Origin: Stenogyne calaminthoides
Taxonomy: Eukaryota > Streptophyta > Magnoliopsida > Lamiales > Lamiaceae
Direction: 5' to 3'
Assembly (NCBI GenBank): GCA_037126765.1
Contig: JBBCBC010000001.1
Span: forward strand, 23,020,622 to 23,084,621
DNA: 64,000 nt
The position numbers and the translations under genes were made by a program. Shown here one piece after another: positions 43,754 to 55,445 of this stretch. The notes below the pieces were generated by a model. It had not been told where the DNA came from, searched no databases, and saw only the letters and a program-made list of their open reading frames with translations. Position 1 is the first letter of the stretch; the number at the start of each line of letters is the position of its first letter.

Positions 43754-44583
43754 GCCGGACACCCCCAAATCCTGAGGTGTCTCAGACTGGGCTTGCGCCC
43801 GGTCCACAACTCTTTAGGGGTTTTGGAAACCGATTTGGATGGCACCAGATTCAGAACGTAAGCCACTGTTTCCAAGGCATGACCCCAAAATGACTTGGGT
43901 AGATCTGAATAACTCATCATGTATTTGACCATTTCTAAGAGTGTTCTATTTCTTAGTTCTGCAAACCCGGTTTGTTGAGGGGTTCCGGGTGCAGTCAACT
44001 GGGAAACAATGCCCTCATCTGATAGGTAGTTCAAAAACTCATCGCTGAGGTATTCGCCTCCACGATCAGATCGTAGAAACTTGATATTCTTTTCCCTATG
44101 ATTCTCCACTTCGGCTTTGAACTCCTTGAATTTATCAAAGGTTTCCGATTTGTGTTTCATGAGGAAAATGTACCCGAACCTTGAGTAATCATCGATGAAA
44201 GTCATGAAATATTCATAAACACCTCTAGCTTTGGTTGACATTGGACCACACATGTCAGTGTGAGCGATTTGCAACACTTCTGTGGCTCTATTCCCCTTGG
44301 CTCCAAATGTCCTCTTGGTCATCTTACCTTCCAAACATGATTCGCAGGTTGGAAGTGGTTCTAACTGTAGGTCTGACACCGAACAATCTTTCACTAACCT
44401 TTGGATCCTATTTTGATTAATATGACCCAATCTTAGATGCCATAGAAGTGTCTCGTTCACATTTTCTGAACGTTTTCTCTTATTACATGAAACCGTCGAT
44501 GTGTTATAAGATGCATTTTGTGAGTGGTGTGCACATTTAATAGTATAGAGATTGTTCCGTAAAGTTCCATGATAGATAATCAC
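43754..44583 (-). pseudogene. Element B pre-integrase and integrase, upstream of A
   Basis: The pre-integrase finger (LLWHLRLGHINQNRIQRLVKD, CESCLEGKMTKR) leads into the integrase core with IAHTDMCGPMST, DDYSRFGYIFLMKHK and FLRSDRGGEYLS. The third acidic position reads GFAELRNRT where relatives have GVAERRNRT: the Glu is kept but the following Arg is lost. The frame runs open to the A insertion at WGCPAY. In this stretch B is the best-preserved Angela-type integrase here. Confidence 0.87.
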
Positions 44584-45667
44584 ATCATTACGGTAAATAG
44601 TAACTTGCTTAGAAAAACGAACATAATATCCATCATTAATTAGTTTAGAAACTGAAATAAGGTTTTTCCAAAAACAGGAACGTAGAGAACATCTCTCAAA
44701 ACTAAAATTCTGTCTTCAAAAGACAGGTGCACGTCTCCCACTGCTTTAACCACTACTCATGCAATACTGCTACTTCACATAGCATTGCATTAATGCTACT
44801 TTCGTGGAATTTCAATATCCGCTAACTTCGTAGCATTGCAATAGTCGTTACTTACGTAACGTTGCCCATGTGATGAGGATCTCACTCCCACTAAGTTGTC
44901 GGGTCAACTGGGACCCCGTTACGTGAAACATACATGGTCAGCAGATCCCGTATCAACTACCCACGAATGAGAAGTATATGCCGCTAAACAAGTTTCAACA
45001 ACTAGTGCATGAGAATTACCTTTCTTTCCGACCCTTTTGGGGTTTGGAACAGGCAAACCTCCATTGTCCTCTTTCACCGCAGTTTAAGCACTTCCCCTTT
45101 GGATTTTCCTTGACACCACCGGCATTCCTCATCTTATCATTGCCCTTGGCAATAATTGAGTTTGATTGCTTATGGCTTTTGGTCCTCTTCTTCTTATTGC
45201 CTTCCCTTGGTCTAGAAGATGAAGAAGGACCACTTGCCGTCAAAGCTTGAGTTTGGTGCCCCATCAACGTCTCTGCCATGACCAAAGCTTGCAACAAATC
45301 ATCCAGTGAGACCAAAATGCTCAAAACTTTTGGGCAGAGAGTGGAGTACCAAATCGATCTGGGTCTCCAGATCATAATCTGCACCCAGAACCTCAAGTTT
45401 GTTCAGATGGGCCATCTATTTTGTGGACGTAATCCCTTACGGGGTTGCCCTCCACCATTTTCAGCGATAATATCTCTCGCAAGATGATCTGACGAGTCCC
45501 GCATTTTTGACTTGTCAGTTGGCTCATATGGTTTTGGTGTGTCAAGAATCCACTTGTGCTTTTGTGCAGTTAGGACAATCATAACTTTTCGTTTCCAATC
45601 AACATAGTTTCCTATACAATTCTATTCACTTTAAGTATATTAACAGTGGATTAAAAGGTTGCGACAT
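44584..45667 (-). pseudogene. Element B gag and protease
   Basis: Gag starts at ATG 45667 (MSQPFNPL) and is frame-broken. A clearer segment (45396-45016) has DDLLQALVMAETLMGHQTQA and the knuckle CLNCGERGQWRFACS, in which the zinc-binding His of CCHC is Gln. The protease active site VVDTGSADHVC lies near 44970-44935, followed by a TAA. Both defects and several stops make it non-functional. Confidence 0.8.
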
Positions 45668-47167
45668 GCTGAACTGAAATAAACAACAATTGTGCAAACA
45701 CAAAAATTATCACTTAATTCGATCACATTGTTCATATAAAAATCTCAAAACAATATGAACATGCATCGGCCGACATCTCAAAACAGTTTAAATAGGTCAC
45801 GTTGGGTGAACTGTCTATTTAAACACATTCAAGTAGGTTACAAACAAGAACAGTTACAGATCTTTAATTCAAAATTAATAGTCGGCTCCCACTTAACCAA
45901 TATAAAATTGACAGGGACTTCGGAGAAGTATATGAATATCAATTTTATACCTAAGTAATAACTATGATTAAATACATAATTATTACTTCGCTTTGTACGA
46001 GCCTCGTTGGGAGGGTCATCGTCGCCACTAATAATAATTCACAATCATGCTTTTGGGAATTTATTCATGTGAAATCCATCTTTTGGCCGTTCCGTTGGAG
46101 AAATTTCTCCAAAAGAATTCACAAATAAATAAATCATGGAGGTCAATTTGACGTAATTTTATTATCCGGAATAAAATTTGTCAATAAAACATACTTAGTA
46201 ATTTTCGAAAGTGAGATTTTCTTTTAGACAATTCCAAATCATGCAAACACATTTAATAAATAAAATTGCACGAATTTAAAACAAGCATCAAGACTAAATA
46301 AATGATGTTGGGCACATATATCCAACTGTCATGGTTTGAATTCTAAATCTTGATCTTGAGAAATCGTCCCTTCTTTTTGCTTTCATCGTTCGTCCCGAAA
46401 AGCTCCCACTGAATCCGCAACAATACTTTAAAACGTCCTCCATTTTGGGTTAGGACGACGTCTGGATAACGAGTAGCTCACGAATCGGAACGCGAGTCGC
46501 ATGCGCCTATGAGCATGCCCCGGTTCGGATCGGCCATCCCGCCCCGTCGCCCTAAGCCTTACGCACGCAAAGCATCGCCTGAACGCGCCCGCGGCAGGGT
46601 CCCGTGCCCCATCGCCCAGCTCGGCCCGCCACATCCATCCCGCGCACGCCCAGTGCATGTCCGACGCCCAGCTCGGCCTGCCCGCATGCCCGGCGTGCGC
46701 CATGCGCATGCCGCATGCGTCGCCCAGTGCACAACACCCAACAACCCCGTCCTTGTCTCGCCTAGCGATGCACGCGGTCGCTAGGCCTTCGGCCTAGCCC
46801 GCGTGCTTCCTTTTGGCTCGCGTACGTCTGGGCACATGGACGTCCATCTTTAACTCTCCGTCTCCATCTTCGTTCACGATCCGGTTACAATTTATTTATA
46901 AAAAATAAATAAACCTAGATCTAGACTAGTCTATTACATTGATCAAATCAAACAAATTCTAATCTACTCGTGAATTTTCTCACGAGGCAAAATGAATCCG
47001 AACGAATCGAATTAAAAACCAACAATTTATTTGCATGTAAATAAGCACTTTAAAATACCATGACAATTGGATACCTGCAAAACAGATCTAACAGTTCTAC
47101 TATCCAATTTCAATTTTAATTAACAACAATTTAAATTACAGTTTAAAAGATCAGAGCCCGAACCAGG
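45668..47167 (-). other. Element B leader with GC-rich core
   Basis: 1.5 kb untranslated. The A/T-rich flanks are similar to the E2 leader (13160-13954). The core (about 46430-46840) is GC- and CpG-rich with many GCATGC/CGCATG palindromes. Overlapping open frames there on both strands reflect composition; none has a recognisable product. Confidence 0.6.
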
Positions 47168-47179
47168 GCTCTGATACCA
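47168..47179 (-). other. Element B primer-binding site
   Basis: TGGTATCAGAGC on the minus strand, two bases after the LTR. Confidence 0.92.
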
Positions 47180-47181
47180 GT

Positions 47182-49027
47182 TGTTGGGATAACATATGCC
47201 AGGATCTATCGGGATGACCTCATAAACACAAATTTAAATTAACAATTATTACTAGCATGAATTTACCTAAGTGAATTCAAATAATAATTAATCCAACAAC
47301 AACATGCAAATAATATTTCACGTAAAAGATCCTAGCATGCGGAATTTCTAGGAGTTTACGTAAACGTACCCGTTGGAGAGACGATCTGAGACAGACATGA
47401 TCAAGTATCTGGATACCCACCAAAAGTCCTTCTCAAGTATTCCCAAGTCCTCGTCCAATAACCCCGGTGGTAGGTTCTCCGATGAACGATTTATAAAACA
47501 AGGAAAATAAAAATATTGTTGCACCACCTTTGTGGATTTCTAATACTTCCAACGCATGGAACACTAGTTGGGAATGAAAAATTCATCCCCTATTTATAAG
47601 TAAGGGGTTGTTCGAAATTTTCAAGGCAATTAGGGCTAGTAAAGATCTTTTCTTGATCTCCAAGAAATCTTGAATATATCCAATATATTCTTCTTTCCAT
47701 GTGCATATGCTACACAAAAATCTCACACCCTTATTTAGCCTAAATTTTCGAAAAAACAAGAAGATTTGCAAGATTGGATCTTTCTTGAATTTATGAGATA
47801 TTCTTGTATTCCAAGAATACATATCTTCCTCCATAAAATCTTTCCAAGGAAATCAAGAAAATCTTTCTTCCCTTTCTTATACATAATTTTCGAAAAATCC
47901 AATTAAAGAAGCCAAGTGGGAGTTTTCTTGAATTTATGGGATAATCTTGTATTCCAAGAATACATTATCTCCTTTCCATAAAATCTTTTCAAGAAAATCC
48001 TTCTCCCTCTTTTCTTTAATATTTTCGAAAAAATAGGAAATATTGCAACAATAAATTTATTTTATTTTAAGCACCTTTTATTTATTGGACTATAATTTGG
48101 GCTACTTGAGGGGCCTTTAGGAGAATTAAGATGGACATTCCAATGGGCTTCTGAATTCCAATATTGAGCCACAATATAATTCAGCTCATTAATATTAATT
48201 AATGCCACTATATAATTAATATTGCACTATCCAATCTTAACCCATATTACGGTAATATGGCTCCCGATTATTATTTCCCGTGTTTAAAATTATTTAGTCC
48301 ATTAATTAATTAAGCCACTGAAAAGCTTTATATTAAATTAATATCTTTATCCTTGGAGTAAGGACAACCCAGCTTTATTATCCATACCGAAAAATTAATT
48401 CCACTTGCAAGATTTGATATGATAAAGGTCCCGGGCCCACCAAGGGGCCAATCAAGCAAGATATTTCAAGCACACGATTCTCTGTATTAATTTAGCAACT
48501 ATCGTGCAATTAATACTATTGCCCAAGATATAGGGTATCGAAGTCGCAATGATTCTCTTCCCATTTATAAGTCAAAGTAATAACTACTAATCACACATAG
48601 TCCTTATTAAGTGACAGAGATTAAGAAATCAACAACCACTGAGGTCTAACTCTTCATCCCTTAAGTCAGTTCGAATGAGTTTATCCTCTCTATAGGTCCG
48701 CTTCAGCGCATCGAATGCACTAGTGTAATCTTTTGGTCAAGATAAGCCAATTTGAGCCTTACACTCAACTTCTACCAATAGATTGTTCGGATCTATCTAA
48801 GTTATGAAACACACACTCATTTACAAGGCACTGTTAACGTGATCTTCTGTGATCTGGTATCACCACGTTAACTACAATGTAACGTGTGCTATGAACGGTT
48901 TGCAATAAATATATATAACATTCAATCATATTTAAAGCAACAGTGATAAACAATTTATTTCAGTAAATAAGTGTTTAATACATAGGTTATACAAAGTAAA
49001 AGCATACTTTCACATATAACCCCAACA
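47182..49027 (-). repeat. Element B 5' LTR
   Basis: 1,846 bp with TATAAATA at 47591-47598 (minus strand) and the adjoining ATGAA/TTCAT hairpin. It keeps the promoter that the 3' LTR has lost. Its last bases CCCCAACA adjoin the CAACT duplication. Confidence 0.92.
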
Positions 49028-49032
49028 CAACT

Positions 49033-49876
49033 ACCTGTAACTGAAACATGGGCTATTACGATTTCCTCCTTTCATTCGCGAATACTCGATTAAGTCTTGA
49101 ACATGATGAAGTGTCTATTCAAATAACTTAATCAATTTATCTCTAATCACTAATTGATCACTTATGTCACACTTGGCCACAAAGTCCAAGTTGACGTGCG
49201 TTGGCCAATGACTTTGATCCAGTTATGATGAGAAGATGAGTATTCTCTCTAAATCCACTTTGAGGAATGAATCCTTTTCTTGGCTCAACTACCACGCACA
49301 TGCACTTCGTGATTAACCTAATCCAAGCCATATCTACCCATGGAAGGGTGCAAGCGTCGGTCATGGTCAAAGTTCATCACTCCACACATGTCGTGTGTAT
49401 TGACCTCAAGTCAAAGGAGAATCGCATCGCTCCCACTAACCGAGACACCCGTAGACACGTATAGTGGAAATACATCAAACGGTTTCTCGGATGGGTATAC
49501 CAATACCCTCTAAGGTATTTGTGCATCCATCATGAGATACCTAGTATCTCGTAGTAAGTGATATCTTACTACACTCTCAAAGAGTATGATGCAGATCACA
49601 CACCAATCTCCATTGCATCATCAATATCCCATTCTTGATGATCCTTGATTGGGGCTATTTGAGAATCATGCTTAAGTCATCTGAGTTCTCGCAACCTCAA
49701 TGACAACAATGACTCATGGAACGCTTGTATGAATAAATGCAAACAATCAAACATAATATTCAAACAAGTGTATTGCCATACATTAATATTAAGTGAACTA
49801 TAATATTAAATCAAACTGAATATCATCGAGTATTATGTCCTTACAATAGATTGTCTCTAGGACACTAACACTAACA
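49033..49876 (-). repeat. Element C 5' LTR, distal portion
   Basis: Continues the LTR interrupted by B, matching 16705-17555 closely, and ends at the AAGCC duplication. Short frames (49167-49464) are also present in the other LTR and are not genes. Confidence 0.9.
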
Positions 49877-49881
49877 AAGCC

Positions 49882-50458
49882 AACTGACGATTAAACCAAA
49901 ACGGAGAAAAAAGATTATGCTGACTGGGAGCGGTCCAACGAAATGACAAAGTGTACCATCTTGCCTTCTATGTCAGATGTGTTGTAACACCAATACCAAA
50001 ATGTTGAAACCACTGCAGACATCATGAAAAATCTTAAAGCGATGTTCCAACATCAGAACCTTGTGGCTCGTCAGATCACCATGAGAGACATGCTCTTGAT
50101 GAAAATGGTGGAGAGAACGCCCATAAGGGAACCCATTCTCCAGATGATGGTTCACCTAAACAAACTTGAGGTTCTTGGTGTTGAATATGATATCGAGACC
50201 CAGATCGATTTCATACTCCATACTCTGCCGAAAGGTTTTGAGCAGTTCAGGCTGAATTATCAAATGAACAATCAGAAGTTCACATTGCCTGATCTGTTGC
50301 AAGCTTTGGTCTCGACAGAGGTGATATTGGGGAAATAAAGTCAAGCCTTGGTGGCAAAAGGCCCTTCTTCTTCTTCTAGGCCAAAAGGTGGTAAGAACAA
50401 GAAAAATGAAAAAGTCCAGAACCAAGTGAACTCAAGCATTGTCAAGGGCAAATGAAAG
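49882..50458 (+). pseudogene. E2 gag, main part
   Basis: Resumes after C with TDD, then DYADWERSNEMTKCTILPSM, AMFQHQNLVARQIT, LNKLEVLGVEYDIETQIDF, LPKGFEQFRLNYQMN and LPDLLQALVSTEVIL, the standard copia gag helical core (UBN2 type). In-frame stops: TAA about 49895, TAA about 49987, TAA 50336-50338 and TGA about 50453. It is otherwise collinear with the B gag. Confidence 0.85.
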
Positions 50459-50980
50459 GTGAAGGGAGAGATAGGAGCCAAGACACCGGCTAAGGGGAAA
50501 TGTTTTAACTGCGGCGAGAAAGGACATTGGAGGTTAGCCTGTTCCAAACCCAAGCGGAATGGAAAGAAAGGTAATTCTCATGCACTAGTTGTTGAAACTT
50601 GTTTAGCGGCATATGCTACCCATTCGTGTGTAGTGGATACGGGATCCACTGACCATGTTTGTTTTACTTTACAGGGGTTCAAGCGGACCCGACAACTTAG
50701 TGGGAGTGAGATCCTCATCACTCTAGGCGATGCTATGAGAGTGGCAGCTGAAGCAGTGGGAGAAGTGAAGCTATCTTTTGAAGATAGAGTTTTAGTTTTA
50801 AAAGATGTTCTTTACGTTCCTAGTTTTAGAAAGAACCTTGTATCGGTTTCTAAACTGTTTTTGGATGGATATTCAGTTTCTTTTTCTAAACGCGTTTCTA
50901 TTTTTCAAAATAATCTGCTTATCTGTCATGGAACGTTGTTGAATTATCTTTACACTATTACCTGTTCACACCACGCATAA
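50459..50980 (+). pseudogene. E2 zinc knuckle and protease
   Basis: An intact CCHC knuckle CFNCGEKGHWRLACS (about residues 20-35) and an intact protease site CVVDTGSTDHVC (about residues 59-70). VLKDVLYVPSFRKNLVSVSK follows, typical of the segment leading to the pre-integrase region. The frame ends at HHA and TAA. Both motifs look functional, but the flanking frames are broken. Confidence 0.85.
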
Positions 50981-51991
50981 AATGCATCCTATAACACATC
51001 GACTATTTCAAACACTAAAAGAAAACGTTCAACTAACGTGAACGAGACACTTCTTTTGCATCTAAGGCTGGGTCATATCAATCCAAATAGGATCCAAAGG
51101 TTGGTTCAAGATGGTTCATTGGAGTCTCTCCAAATTGAACCATTTCCAACTTGCGAATCATGTTTGGAGGGTAAAATGACCAAGAGGGCATTCGGAGCCA
51201 AGGGGAATAGAGCTAAGAAGTGTAGGAAATCGTTCATATTGACGTGTGTGGTCCAATGTCAATCAAAGTTAGAGGAGGCTATGGGTATTTCTTGACTTTT
51301 AGCGATGATTAAGCAAGATATGGGTACATCTACCTTATGAAGCATAAATCTAAGACCTTTGATAAATTCAAACAATTTAAGGCTCAAGCAGAGAATCATA
51401 AGGAAAAGAGTAACAAGTTTCTACGATCCGATCGTGGAGGCGAATACCTCAGCGATGAATTTTTGAACTACCTGTCAGATGAAGGGATTGCATCCCAGTT
51501 AACTGCACCCGGAACCCCTCAACAAAACGGGGTTGCAGAACGAAGAAATAGAACACTTTTAGAAATGGTCGGATCAATGATGAGTTATGCAGATCTACCC
51601 AAATCATTTTAGGGTCACGTCTTGGAAACAACGACTTACATTCTAAACTTGGTGTCATCCAAATCGGTTCCCAAAAACACGTAGAGAATTGTGGACCGGG
51701 TGCAAACCCAGTTTGAGACACATGAGAATCTAGGGGTGTCTGGCATAAGTGTTAGACAAGAAAGCTGAAAAATTGGATCCGCGTTCGGAATTAAGGATGT
51801 TTATAGGATATCCCAAGGGAACGAAAGGGTGCATGTTCTATGGTCCCGAAGATCAAAGAGTCATAATAAGTACGCACTTTAGATTTTTGGAAGAAGACTA
51901 TATGAAAGAAAGAAAGCCTAAATGTGAGATTACCTTAAACGAGTTAAGAAGGCCAACTCCAACGCCAACCGTACAAGTTGACATACCAAGC
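50981..51991 (+). pseudogene. E2 pre-integrase and integrase
   Basis: The finger segment (LLLHLRLGHINPNRIQRLVQD, CESCLEGKMTKR) is followed by a frame break that destroys the first catalytic aspartate (a frame reading FILTCVVQC replaces HTDVCGP). The second aspartate (FLRSDRGGEYLS) and the glutamate (GVAERRNRTLLEMV) survive in 51337-51612. The C-terminal region (LDKKAEKLDPRSELRMFIGY, GTKGCMFYGPEDQRV) spans 51749-51991, where a solo LTR interrupts the linker. Confidence 0.83.
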
Positions 51992-52479
51992 TGTTATAGC
52001 CAGAATTATTCGATCGTATGAACAATCACTCATAAAATGGTGATAATGAATACGGATAGGAAGGAACACACGATTTGGTGACCCGGTTAGCCGAATGTGG
52101 CTACGTCCGGGGGCAATACCAAGCCAGGAATTTTCTTATAATATGTGCCTAATAACTAAGACTTTTCATCCCATTATAATGTGCATTACAACGTATATTT
52201 ATAGACTGTGAGCTAGGTTTTTCTCTCTTCATGGGCCAGAACCCTCGGCCTCCTAGGGTTTTTCGCTGGCTGGGAACAGATACCCGATTATGCCCTGAAG
52301 ATCTGCCTTCCATAAATGTCCATGATCTTACCCCATAATTCCACCCTATCTCTACGGGAAAGTTGCTGGGTTGAGGTGACCAAGCTTAGGTGGTCGCCCC
52401 TCGGTTGCTCACTATAACTTGGTCGCCGCATTCACTAGTCGCCCTGGGGTGATCGCCTCGTCGTGGAGAGGCCACAACA
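51992..52479. repeat. 488-bp solo LTR in the E2 linker, family unidentified
   Basis: Bounded by TGTTATAGCC and GGCCACAACA with a perfect 5-bp duplication CAAGC (51987-51991, 52480-52484). Removing it restores similarity to the B linker (VDI.S......SEPHRSGRVVR). It contains TATATTTATAGA-like sequence near 52193 and has no coding capacity. It is unrelated to the other LTRs in the window. Confidence 0.8.
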
Positions 52480-52484
52480 CAAGC

Positions 52485-54150
52485 GAAACACTTACACAAC
52501 TAGAACCTCGTCGTAGTGGGAGGGTCGTTAGACAACCCGAGCGATTCATGGGGATAAGAGAGTCCTCAGACTTGGTCCCTGGTGATAATGAATCAGACCC
52601 CTGGTCCTATAATGAGACAATCCAAGACAAGGATGCAGATTCTTGGTAAACTGCAATGAAAGCCGAAATGGGTTCAATGGATCACAATAAAGTGTGGGAG
52701 CTAGTCGAGCCACTAAATGGGGTAAAACCCATTGGATGCAAGTGGGTATACAAGAGAAAAAGAGGACCGAACGGGAAGGTAGAGACCTTCAAAGCTAGAC
52801 TTGTGGCAAAAGGGTACACTCAGAAAGAAGGTATCGATTACGAGGAAACTTTTTTCGCCCGTAGCCATGCTTAAGTCCATCTGTATTCTCTTGTTGATAG
52901 CTGCGATTTAGATTTTGAGATCTGGCAAATGGATGTCAAGACAACTTTCCTTAACAGAAGTATTGAAGAAGAAATCTATATGAAACAACCCGAAGGCTTC
53001 GTTGAAAAAGGCCAAGAGCATCTGGTTTGCAAGCTCAAGAAGTACATCTATGGACTGAAGCAAGCATCCCGTGCTTGGAATCAATGTTTTGATCAGATTA
53101 TAAAATCCTACGGTTTTGATCAAAACAAGTTCAAGAGTTGTGTGTACAAGAAGCATGTCGGAACTGCCTTGGTATTCTTGGTACTATACATAGACAATAT
53201 TCTGCTCATCAGGGGCGATGTAAAGGTATTGTCTGACGTAAGGGCATGGCTGTCAAAACAGTTTGATATGAAGGACTTAGGAGAAGCCTGTCATATCCTG
53301 GGGATCAAGATCACTCGAGATCGCAGGAAAATGATGATCGGCTTATCACAAGCTTCATACATAGACACTGTCTTGAAGCGATTCAACATGCAAGATTCCA
53401 AAAAAGGTTTTGTATCCTTCTGACATGGAATCCATCTATCCAAGAAAATGTGTCCTAAGACACAAAAGGAGATAGATAACATGAAAGGCATTCTTTACGC
53501 TTCGATTGTCGGAAGCTTTATGTATGGAATGTTGTGCACGAGACCGGATATCTACTTTGTTGTTGGCATGATAGCAAGATATCAGAGTAACCCAGGGAAA
53601 GAACATTGGACTGCAGTTAAAAACATTCTGACGTATCTGAAAAGAACTCGGGATAGAATGTTGGTTTATCAATTAGACAGTCTAATTATCGTGGGTTGTA
53701 CAAACTCAAATTTCCAATCATACATAGATTCCAGAAACTATCTACCTCAGTTAGTGTGCTTTCATTTGGGAAGTGTAGCCATGAAATGGACGAATGTGAA
53801 ACAAAAATGCATCACTGACTCGACCATAAAAGCCGGGTAAGTAGCTGCTTGTGAAGCAGTGAAGGAACCAGTTTGGCTCTAGATCTTCTTAGTGGACTTG
53901 GATGGAGTTCCGAATTTGTCTAGCAATATATGCTAGGGGCAGTTGCAAATTCAAGGGAACCAAGAGTCCACGAGTCAAACAAGCACATTGAAGAAAATAA
54001 ATCTTAGACGAGAAATAGTTAAGAGAGGAGATGAAGAGGTGACAAAGATCGCATCGAGAATAACCTAGTTAATCCTTTCATAAAGAGTCTGGCTCTCAGA
54101 ATACATTCGAGAGACGTGTGGAAGGAATGATTATCAAATGCGTCGCCAAT
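52485..54150 (+). pseudogene. E2 RT and RNase H
   Basis: RT starts with EPRRSGRVVRQPERFMGI and has KPIGCKWVYKRKRGPNGKV, FKARLVAKGYTQKEGIDYEE, MDVKTTFLNRSIEEEIYM and YGLKQASRAWNQ. The catalytic box reads LVLYIDNILLIRGD: YVDD has become YIDN, replacing the second essential Asp. Frame breaks lie near 52875 and 53423. RNase H (53448-53840, then beyond) keeps MKWTNVKQKCITDSTIKAG but is interrupted. Inactive. Confidence 0.85.
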
Positions 54151-54153
54151 ATG

Positions 54154-54271
54154 CTTTGAGTATAAGTGGGAGAAATGTTATTAGGTTCGTGTAGGTGACA
54201 TTAGATGTCACGTAGAATACGAGACGTGCTGTAGTATACTTAAAAGCAGACTTTGAGTATAAGTGGGAGAT
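54154..54271 (+). other. E2 doubled polypurine tract
   Basis: CTTTGAGTATAAGTGGGAGA occurs at 54154-54173 and again at 54251-54270, directly before the 3' LTR. Element B has the same two tracts with the same spacing. Confidence 0.75.
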
Positions 54272-54850
54272 TGTTGGGGTTATACTGGAAAGTATGCTTT
54301 TACTTTGTATAACAAAACTGAATTTTTGTCTTATTTACTGAAATTAAATTATATATCACTGTTGTTTTAAATATGATTAATGTTATATATATTTACTGCA
54401 TAACTGTTCCATAAATAGTGTGTATTACATTATAGTTAATGTTGTGATACCAGATCACAGAAGATCACATTAACAATTCCTTGTAAACAAGTACAAATTC
54501 ACAACCTAGATGGAAATGAACAATCCATCGTGAAAGGTTGAAGTGTAAGGCTCATATTAGCTTATCTTGACCAAGAGATTACACTAGTGCATTATGATTT
54601 TAATGCTGAATAGGACCTACAGAAGGATAAACTCTTCAGTACTTAATATAGAAGAATTAGACCTCAGTGGTTCGTTATTTCTTAATCTCTGTCACTTAAT
54701 AAGGATTGTGTGTGATTAATAATTATTGCTTTGACTTATGCAGGGAAAAGAATCATTGCGACTTTGATACCTTATATCTTGGGCAATAATATTAATTACA
54801 TGACGATTGCTAAATTAATACAGAGGATCGTGTGCTTGGAGAGTCTTACG
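54272..54850 (+). repeat. E2 3' LTR, first 579 bp
   Basis: Starts TGTTGGGGTTATACTGG, like the 5' LTR, and is cut at TTACG by E4. The rest must lie to the right of the window, beyond E4 and E5. Confidence 0.88.
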
Positions 54851-55018
54851 TGTTGGGAGATGAATTTAATAAAGAAGATTTTGATTAGATCCCAAAACCC
54901 CTGAATATGACATATTCAGGATAATCTTGATAGTCTGAGTCAGGATTCAGTATAGAGTGTTCAGGAAGTTATCTGCACCATGTATAGTCAGTAGATATAG
55001 ATCAAAGTTAGATTTTGA

Positions 55019-55445
55019 AGATTCTCAAGACTCAAGAAGTTTCAAGAAACCAAGACTCTTTAAGTTTCAAGAAACTGAGACTCAATAAGTTTCAAGAAAT
55101 CAAGACTCAGAAAGTTTCAAAAAATCAAGACTCAAGAAGAAACTCAAGTCTCAAGAAGTTGTCAAGAAATCAAGACTCAAGATGACACTAAAGACTCAAG
55201 ATGACATCAAGACTCAGATGTCATCAAGACTCAAGATGTCATCAAGACATCAAGACTCAAGATGTCATCAAGTCACTAAAGACTCAAGAAGTCACCAAGA
55301 CATCAAAACATCAAGACATCAAGACTCGTAAGACATCAAGACTCGTAAGACATCAGAGACTCGAGGAAGACATCAAGACTCGGATATCAAGACACAGAGA
55401 TATCAAGACACCACGAGTTATTCAAGACTCAAGAAGATATCGAAT
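55019..55445 (+). repeat. U3 repeat array in the E4 LTR
   Basis: Roughly 25 short units on the theme TCAAGACTCAAGA, alternating with GTTTCAAGAAA, GATGTCATCAAGACT or GACATCAAGACTCG. An enhancer-like position about 0.5-0.9 kb upstream of the TATA box. Frames across it are Thr/Ser/Lys/Arg repeats and not genes. Confidence 0.75.

Larger units (their letters stand above)
25039..49027 (-). mobile_element. Element B: Angela/BARE-1-like copia element inserted in the 5' LTR of C
   Basis: Minus-strand element bounded by TGTTGGGAT...CCCCAACA, with target duplication CAACT (25034-25038 and 49028-49032). Its own sequence is 25039-28906 plus 43754-49027; A occupies the rest. It has two LTRs, primer site, GC-rich leader, gag, protease, integrase, RT, RNase H remnant and a doubled purine tract. 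Pol is closest to E2. The RT box YVDD is intact, but gag and pol carry stops and frameshifts and integrase is physically split. Confidence 0.92.
15975..49876 (-). mobile_element. Element C: Angela/BARE-1-like copia element inserted in E2 gag
   Basis: Minus-strand element with target duplication AAGCC on both sides (15970-15974 and 49877-49881). Its own sequence is 15975-25038 plus 49033-49876; the rest is nested element B. Order on its strand: split 5' LTR, primer site (24275-24286), long leader, gag remnant, protease, integrase, linker, RT (interrupted by a hAT-type element), RNase H, purine tract, 3' LTR. On the element strand the LTR starts TGTTAGTGTTAGTGTCCTAG, recalling BARE-1/Angela LTR starts. 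Pol is broken and protease and integrase active sites are altered, so it is defective. Confidence 0.9.
10804..54850 (+). mobile_element. E2: Angela/BARE-1-like Ty1/copia element, host of the nest
   Basis: Its own pieces are 10804-13961, 15833-15974, 49882-51991 and 52485-54850, and the 3' LTR continues beyond E4 outside the window. Order: 5' LTR, primer site, GC-rich leader, gag, zinc knuckle, protease, integrase, RT, RNase H, purine tract, partial 3' LTR. Interruptions are a solo LTR, element C with everything inside it, a 488-bp solo LTR, and E4. Gag resumes in register at each junction (KLDKP before C, TDD after), which proves the pieces belong together. It is the oldest layer of the nest and non-functional. 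Confidence 0.9.

Noticed and set aside
46428..46784. Overlapping 60-93-codon frames on both strands
   Set aside because: Same explanation: the GC-rich leader core of B, composition-driven.
55019..55445. CRISPR-like regularly spaced short repeats
   Set aside because: Units vary in length and sequence, there are no unique spacers, and the array sits inside a plant LTR upstream of a TATA box.
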